Origin: Acidobacteriota bacterium
Lineage (GTDB): Bacteria > Acidobacteriota > Terriglobia > Terriglobales > Acidobacteriaceae
Assembly (NCBI GenBank): GCA_021781255.1
Contig: JAJXXG010001213.1
Coordinates: 1 to 9,769, forward strand
Direction: 5' to 3'
Length of the DNA: 9,769 nucleotides
The notes beneath the pieces are model-generated. The model made no database searches, was not told the DNA's origin, and was given only the letters and a program-made list of their open reading frames with translations. Positions 6,398 through 9,769 of the stretch are shown here, piece by piece (position 1 is the stretch's first letter; each line of letters opens with the position of its first letter). The translations under genes were made by a program, and so were the position numbers.

Positions 6398-6754
6398 GTG
6401 CCCGTTGCAATTGAGCCGCAAGTGAAGAGCTGCACGCCGGATGAGTGTCGCAAGATTGCAAAGAAGGCCATCGAGCTTCACCCTGTCCTCGACGATTCGG
6501 CGGTGATCGTTAAACGCGCCCGCTTATTCCAAGCGCTCGGAAACGATACACGGCTGAGGATAGTGGGTTTGTTCGCGGTGCGGGAATTATGCGTGTGCGA
6601 CATTGTGGCGGCGCTGAAAGTACCGGCATCCACTCTTGTGCACCATCTCCGCATGCTCGAAGAAGCCAGCGTGATAACGCGCCGGGAGGAAGGAAAGTTC
6701 ACTTTGTACTCACTCGACGTCGAGGTCTTGAGAAAACATCGCGTCTTCGAATAG
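6398..6754 (+). CDS. arsR: ArsR/SmtB-family arsenic-responsive repressor
   Basis: A GTG at 6398 follows GGAG (6386-6389) by eight bases and gives 118 residues. A winged helix-turn-helix occupies about residues 40-108: FQALGNDTRLRIVGLF, the metalloid site ELCVCDI (two cysteines one residue apart, as in classical As(III)-sensing ArsR), then the recognition helix PASTLVHHLRMLEEA and the wing VITRREEGKFTLYSL. The N-terminal extension with C12 and C17 is longer than in minimal ArsR proteins, and C12 or C17 might supply a third As(III) ligand. It is co-transcribed with acr3. As(III) binding would release it from DNA; the palindrome at 5297-5308 is a candidate site. Confidence 0.92.
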   Translation: MPVAIEPQVKSCTPDECRKIAKKAIELHPVLDDSAVIVKRARLFQALGNDTRLRIVGLFAVRELCVCDIVAALKVPASTLVHHLRMLEEASVITRREEGKFTLYSLDVEVLRKHRVFE

Positions 6755-6798
6755 TGAACATTGTGAGTGAGAAATGTCTCTCGGGCAGGAGTACACAG

Positions 6799-7626
6799 GT
6801 GGCCGAATACGACAAATTGCTGCGCCTCGCGAGAACTCGCATTGATGCGTGCTTATCCGGCGCTGCAGATTGGCCCGAATCGGCGGGAAGGTATCTGGAG
6901 CGCGGAAGAGGCGAGTGGCTCGCGCGCTACGGCTACCTCATCGCTGCGCAAATTGACCTCGCCATTCCATCACTTGGCCTCGTCGGCGCGAAGCCCTTCA
7001 ACGGCCAAGTCAAAAGAATGGAGATTTTTCGTGCAATTCTGGACGTTTGCAAGATCTCAGTGGTTGTAGAGACCGGAACATGTCGCGGGGCAACAACAGA
7101 ATACATGGCGAGGAATTCCAGTGGGCCAATATACAGTTGTGAGGTGAACCGACGATATTTTGAATATGCGAAATGCCGCTTAGCAGAGTGGACAAACGTT
7201 GAAGTTAAACTCACCGACTCTAGACAATTCCTTAAACAATTATTCGAGCTACCGTCCTTACGAGATCAAGCCGTCTTTTTCTACCTGGATGCACATTGGG
7301 ATAAAGACCTGCCTTTGCTCGGAGAAATTTCGCTAGTACTGAATAGTCAGATCAGTGCAGTAGCCATGATCGATGACTTCGAAGTTCCATTCGACCAGGG
7401 CTATGGTTACGACACTTACGGCCGAGGCAAAAAGCTGTGTCTTCAGATGTTAAGTAGTTTTCGTGACCGGCTGGAATATGCTTACTTTCCCAGTCTCCCG
7501 GCAATGTCGGAATCTGGTCCTAGAAGGGGATGCTTAGTGTTCGCTACCTCGGCAGCTCTGGATCAACGACTTCAAACGCTCAAGAGCTTAAGGAGGGCAA
7601 CGCAACACGACTGGAGTGTTTATTGA
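6799..7626 (+). CDS. Class I SAM-dependent methyltransferase-fold protein
   Basis: A GTG at 6799 has AGGAG (6787-6791) seven bases upstream, giving 275 residues. The same frame opens further upstream, but only inside arsR. A Rossmann-type core is visible: glycine loop VVVETGTCRGATTEYMA (about residues 88-104), an acidic strand end IYSCEVN (111-117), FYLDAHWDKDLPLL (161-174) and AVAMIDDFEVPFDQGYGYD (187-205). This resembles class I methyltransferases of uncharacterised or sugar/natural-product type. It lacks the cysteines that define ArsM, so arsenic methylation is not supported. Part of the gene is visibly richer in A+T (37 of 60 bases at 7201-7260). Its last 18 codons run through repeat copy A in a different frame, so the C-terminus may not be native. 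Confidence 0.68.
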   Translation: MAEYDKLLRLARTRIDACLSGAADWPESAGRYLERGRGEWLARYGYLIAAQIDLAIPSLGLVGAKPFNGQVKRMEIFRAILDVCKISVVVETGTCRGATTEYMARNSSGPIYSCEVNRRYFEYAKCRLAEWTNVEVKLTDSRQFLKQLFELPSLRDQAVFFYLDAHWDKDLPLLGEISLVLNSQISAVAMIDDFEVPFDQGYGYDTYGRGKKLCLQMLSSFRDRLEYAYFPSLPAMSESGPRRGCLVFATSAALDQRLQTLKSLRRATQHDWSVY

Positions 7627-7668
7627 ATTTAGTTCGACGTGAACCTCCCGCCAATGCCGCTCGCGTGC
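7568..7668 (+). pseudogene. Repeat copy A: decayed copy of the start of the 72-codon ORF
   Basis: In the frame beginning ACG ACT TCA AAC GCT, this segment reads TTSNAQELKEGNATRLE, against TASNADKLKAGHATRLE at the start of the ORF at 8527. After a net five-base gap the match resumes in another frame as VNLPPMPL against LNFPAMSF. Several differences are synonymous (ACA/ACG, CGA/AGA, CTG/TTG), which shows that the ancestor was coding in this phase. The copy lacks the ATG and is frameshifted. It overlaps the 3' end of the methyltransferase-like gene. Confidence 0.6.
7571..7668 (+). repeat. Imperfect direct repeat flanking lgt, copy A
   Basis: It is homologous at the nucleotide level to 8535-8638. 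The first ten bases (TTCAAACGCT) are identical, followed by well-matched blocks around GCTTAAGG and CGCAAC, a poorly matched middle with a net five-base gap, and a second matched block around GAAC..CCC..CAATG. Outside the middle I count roughly three quarters of positions identical by hand alignment. Confidence 0.65.
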
Positions 7669-7723
7669 ATGTTCATATCTCGGCGCGCCCATTGAAACCA
7701 AGGAGAAGAAGGATGACATCTGT

Positions 7724-8530
7724 ATGCACCCGCGGTTGCTGACTACCCCTTTTTTCACGGTGCCTACCTTCGGAGTTCTGCTGGCCACTGCCTACCTCGC
7801 AGCGCTTGTGTGGTTGATGCGAGGTGCACGGCGAGAGGGCATAGATGCGGCTGCCATGATCTCGGTCGGCATCTGGGCGATCATCGGAGCTATTCTCGGC
7901 GCGAAAGTGCTCATGATCGTAAGATCGTGGCACGAGTATGCAGCAACGCCATCGCAACTCTGGTCGTTGTCCCTTCTAAGGGCTGGCGGCGACTTTTACG
8001 GTGGGTTCCTCGGAGGGGTCGTGGCTGCTGCCTTGGCTTTTCGGCGCAATCTTCAACTACCTTTCTGGCGCTCCGCTGACTTGTGCGCTCCTGCTATCGC
8101 GCTCGGTCAAGCGATTGGGCGCATCGGATGCTTTATGGCAGGCGACGACTACGGACGCACAACCTCCGTTCCATGGGCGGTGACATTCACCGACCGCGAT
8201 GCCGCACTCATTGGTGGCGCTCCGCTGCACGTCCCTCTGCATCCGGTGCAGATCTATGAATCTTTCATGTGCCTTGCATTTTTCTTTTTCCTTGTCTGGC
8301 TCGGGCGCCGCAAGAGGTTTGACGGGCAGATCATTCTCGTCTACACAATGCTCTATGCCATCGGGCGTTTTGGCCTCGAATACTTTCGAGGCGACGCAGA
8401 TCGCGGGTTCGTGTTCGACGGGGCGCTCTCAACCTCACAATTCATCGGGATCATCATGTTTGTGGTGTCGCTGATCCTATTCACAGTTCGACACCATTCA
8501 TCGAGCATCGCAACGGCGGAGTCCAAATGA
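7724..8530 (+). CDS. lgt: Prolipoprotein diacylglyceryl transferase (Lgt) family
   Basis: The integral inner-membrane enzyme transfers diacylglycerol from phosphatidylglycerol to the lipobox cysteine of prolipoproteins. At 268 residues it has about seven hydrophobic segments and the family marks in order: RAGGDFYGGFLGG (86-98, with Tyr where E. coli has catalytic His103), the Lgt signature IGRIGCFMAGDDYG (131-144), HPVQIYES (173-180) and YAIGRFGLEYFRGD (211-224) with its conserved Arg and Glu. The ATG at 7724 has GAAGG 11 bases upstream and AAGGAG further out. The stop overlaps the next start as ATGA. An lgt inside an arsenite-oxidase cluster is probably an accessory copy beside a chromosomal housekeeping gene; its likely client is the lipobox-bearing AioB downstream. 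Confidence 0.92.
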   Translation: MHPRLLTTPFFTVPTFGVLLATAYLAALVWLMRGARREGIDAAAMISVGIWAIIGAILGAKVLMIVRSWHEYAATPSQLWSLSLLRAGGDFYGGFLGGVVAAALAFRRNLQLPFWRSADLCAPAIALGQAIGRIGCFMAGDDYGRTTSVPWAVTFTDRDAALIGGAPLHVPLHPVQIYESFMCLAFFFFLVWLGRRKRFDGQIILVYTMLYAIGRFGLEYFRGDADRGFVFDGALSTSQFIGIIMFVVSLILFTVRHHSSSIATAESK

Positions 8531-8745
8531 CGGCTTCAAACGCTGACAAGCTTAAGGCGGGCCACGCAACGAGATTGGAGGGTGTACGGATTTCGGTCCT
8601 GTCCGAACTGAACTTCCCTGCAATGTCGTTCCGCGACTACTCCCAAGCGACGACGCTCTCGTTCACCCCGGATGGTGATTATTTCGGCCTGGCGATAGGC
8701 AACGGCGGTTTGAGGGTCATATCGTGGACTCACATGAGGTTTTGA
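8527..8745 (+). CDS. 72-codon ORF, unknown; possibly the N-terminus of a truncated regulator
   Basis: The ATG overlaps the lgt stop (ATGA) and the stop lies 11 bases before the cytochrome c start, so it fits the operon spacing. The product (MTASNADKLKAGHATRLE, then LSELNFPAMSFRDYS and DYFGLAIGNGGLRVISW) has no signal peptide or cysteine. The FRDY..FTPDGDYFGLAIGNGG pattern is faintly like the beta-rich sensor domain at the start of some AraC-type regulators; I am not confident in that. If so, the gene has lost its DNA-binding half. The first 100 or so bases are duplicated upstream of lgt (7568-7668). It could be a real small gene or a remnant. Confidence 0.42.
   Translation: MTASNADKLKAGHATRLEGVRISVLSELNFPAMSFRDYSQATTLSFTPDGDYFGLAIGNGGLRVISWTHMRF
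8535..8638 (+). repeat. Imperfect direct repeat flanking lgt, copy B
   Basis: This is the partner of 7571-7668 and lies within the 72-codon ORF. Copy B keeps an uninterrupted reading frame where copy A does not. The pair brackets the whole of lgt, with about 0.97 kb between the copies' starts. Confidence 0.65.
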
Positions 8746-8756
8746 TAAGGTCCAAC

Positions 8757-9278
8757 ATGCATAACTTCGTCAAAGGTATTCTGGCCACGCTCGCCGTGCT
8801 TTTCGCGCTCGTTGCAGTCTTGCTTGGCCTGGCCTCCGTGGGTGCGGACGTGAGACCTTCCTCTGTCGAACGTTGGGTCGCAACTGCAGAACTCAACACT
8901 GCGGTTGCTCGCCACGCAAATGGGCTTCGGAACCCCGTCCCCCTCACCGACGAGAATCTTCTTGTTGGAGTGCGGCTCTACCATCAACACTGCGCTTCCT
9001 GTCACGGTACATCGGATGGGCAACCGGCCGGCTTTGCGCAAGGCTTTTACATAAAAGCGCCACAGTTTGCAACCAACGGCGTAGGAAACGATCCTGAGAA
9101 CGTCATATTCTGGGAAGCCGCACACGGCATTCGCTTCACTCCCATGCCCGCGTTCAAAAATACAATGCCCGATGAGGATCTATGGAAGATCACCATGTTT
9201 CTAAAAAGGATGGACAAACTACCCTCGGCGGTCGATGCTGCATGGAAAAAACTTCCGAGCGCAACTCCGGCGATCTAA
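8757..9278 (+). CDS. Monohaem c-type cytochrome of the arsenite oxidase cluster
   Basis: The ATG at 8757 follows AAGG by six bases; a GTG at 8724 is upstream in frame but inside the preceding ORF. The product is 173 residues. An N-terminal hydrophobic stretch (about 6-28, FVKGILATLAVLFALVAVLL) is a Sec signal or uncleaved anchor, so the haem domain is periplasmic. The haem site is C79-A-S-C82-H83 followed by GTSDG, and M130 in FTPMPAFKNTMPDEDLWK is the probable axial ligand, a normal cytochrome c arrangement. It lies directly upstream of aioB and overlaps it by 37 bases, so it is the likely electron acceptor from arsenite oxidase. Transfer to a terminal oxidase is inferred from the family and not visible here. 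Confidence 0.87.
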   Translation: MHNFVKGILATLAVLFALVAVLLGLASVGADVRPSSVERWVATAELNTAVARHANGLRNPVPLTDENLLVGVRLYHQHCASCHGTSDGQPAGFAQGFYIKAPQFATNGVGNDPENVIFWEAAHGIRFTPMPAFKNTMPDEDLWKITMFLKRMDKLPSAVDAAWKKLPSATPAI

Positions 9279-9769
9279 TCTCGCCGGACACCATCGTCAA
9301 CGAAGCAATCGGGCCTTGCGGCAACTCCGCCGTTTCAAGGCGAGACGCGATGCGAATCCTTGCGGCCGGTGTGGCGGCGGGCACTGTTACCGCTGCTGCC
9401 GGGTGCGGGGTTGCGCCCTATGAGCATCTCGCAATCGAGCGAGTGGCAAACGTCAAGCCGTGGACGCCGATCCTCTTTAGCTTCCCTGGCAATCTACCAG
9501 CCATCCTGCTGGACGTTGACGGGTCTGCCGGCGGTGTTGGGCCAAAGCAGTCCATTGTGGCGTTTAGCGCCTTGTGCACTCACATGGGCTGCACCGTGCA
9601 GTTAAATAGCTCTCTTGAGATTCACGGCAAAACAAAGTGCCTCATTTGCCCTTGCCACACGAGCGCGTTCGATCCCGTCCAGCTTGGCGCGGCCATCGCC
9701 GGACCTGCCACCTACGGCCTGCCGTTTATCGATTTGGAAATTCGCGGCGCAACGATTTACGCAACTCGA
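9242..9769 (+). CDS. aioB: Arsenite oxidase small subunit AioB (Rieske [2Fe-2S]), 3' end missing
   Basis: Read from the ATG at 9242, 176 codons stay open to the window edge. It overlaps the cytochrome gene by 37 bases and has no strong Shine-Dalgarno, suggesting translational coupling. Residues 32-36 (SRRDA) and the hydrophobic run to about 54 form a Tat signal, ending in A-A-G-C55, which fits a lipobox. The Rieske domain has box I C112-T-H114-M-G-C117 and box II C136-P-C138-H139, so the four cluster ligands and both disulphide cysteines are present. The run GGVGPKQSIVAFSALCTHMG and the GPATYGLP tail match AioB more closely than cytochrome bc1 Rieske proteins. It passes electrons from the molybdenum subunit AioA, expected just downstream, to a cytochrome. 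The linker between the boxes is slightly long. Confidence 0.86.
   Translation, partial: MEKTSERNSGDLISPDTIVNEAIGPCGNSAVSRRDAMRILAAGVAAGTVTAAAGCGVAPYEHLAIERVANVKPWTPILFSFPGNLPAILLDVDGSAGGVGPKQSIVAFSALCTHMGCTVQLNSSLEIHGKTKCLICPCHTSAFDPVQLGAAIAGPATYGLPFIDLEIRGATIYATR

Noticed and set aside
6589..6798. N-terminal extension of the methyltransferase-like gene inside arsR.
   Set aside because: The sequence is arsR read in another frame. A GTG at 6799 with an AGGAG at ideal spacing explains the start.
1..9769. CRISPR arrays, tRNA or rRNA genes, insertion sequences and integron attC sites.
   Set aside because: No regularly spaced short repeats, cloverleaf-like genes, transposase motifs or terminal inverted repeats were seen on reading both strands.

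Overview
The window is a bacterial metal(loid)-resistance and arsenite-oxidation island of moderately high G+C. It holds part of a mercury operon, an arsenite efflux pair (acr3, arsR) and the start of an arsenite oxidase (aio) cluster, with a five-gene minus-strand block between them. A periplasm-directed MerP, a c-type cytochrome and a Tat-signal Rieske subunit point to a diderm bacterium with a respiratory chain. The phylum cannot be fixed from sequence alone; the mixture would fit Acidobacteriota or a proteobacterium, and this is a weak inference. No transposase, integrase, tRNA, rRNA or CRISPR was recognised.

Mercury region (1-1588). The first 54 bases are the 5' end of a divergent merR. 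A textbook MerR operator/promoter (66-97) separates it from merT, merP and a very Cys-rich GDCCVxC-family gene. A VOC/glyoxalase-like gene follows but is broken by a one-base frameshift. No merA is present between merT and the gene block that converges on it. Bases 1391-1623 hold no gene I can support.

Minus-strand block (5140 to 1624). In order of transcription: a DUF1772-like membrane protein, a TetR regulator (ATGA overlap), a DUF2306-like membrane protein, a membrane-anchored alpha/beta hydrolase, and a secreted cysteine-free thioredoxin-fold protein. A sigma70-like promoter with a perfect 8+8 inverted repeat lies upstream (5168-5215). It is probably the TetR protein's own operator.

Arsenic region (5292-9769). 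An ACR3 arsenite exporter is followed by arsR, a class I methyltransferase-fold gene of unknown role, an lgt-type prolipoprotein diacylglyceryl transferase, a 72-codon ORF, a monohaem cytochrome c, and aioB (Rieske subunit of arsenite oxidase, cut by the window end). ACR3 exports As(III). AioB, with AioA expected just beyond the edge, would oxidise As(III) to As(V) in the periplasm, and the cytochrome is a plausible electron acceptor.

Two features stand out. First, lgt is bracketed by two diverged copies of a segment of about 100 bp whose changes respect codon phase, so copy A looks like a decayed duplicate of the start of the 72-codon ORF. Second, the AioB signal peptide combines a twin-arginine motif with a lipobox-like A-A-G-C, so the cluster-encoded Lgt may lipidate the arsenite oxidase small subunit.
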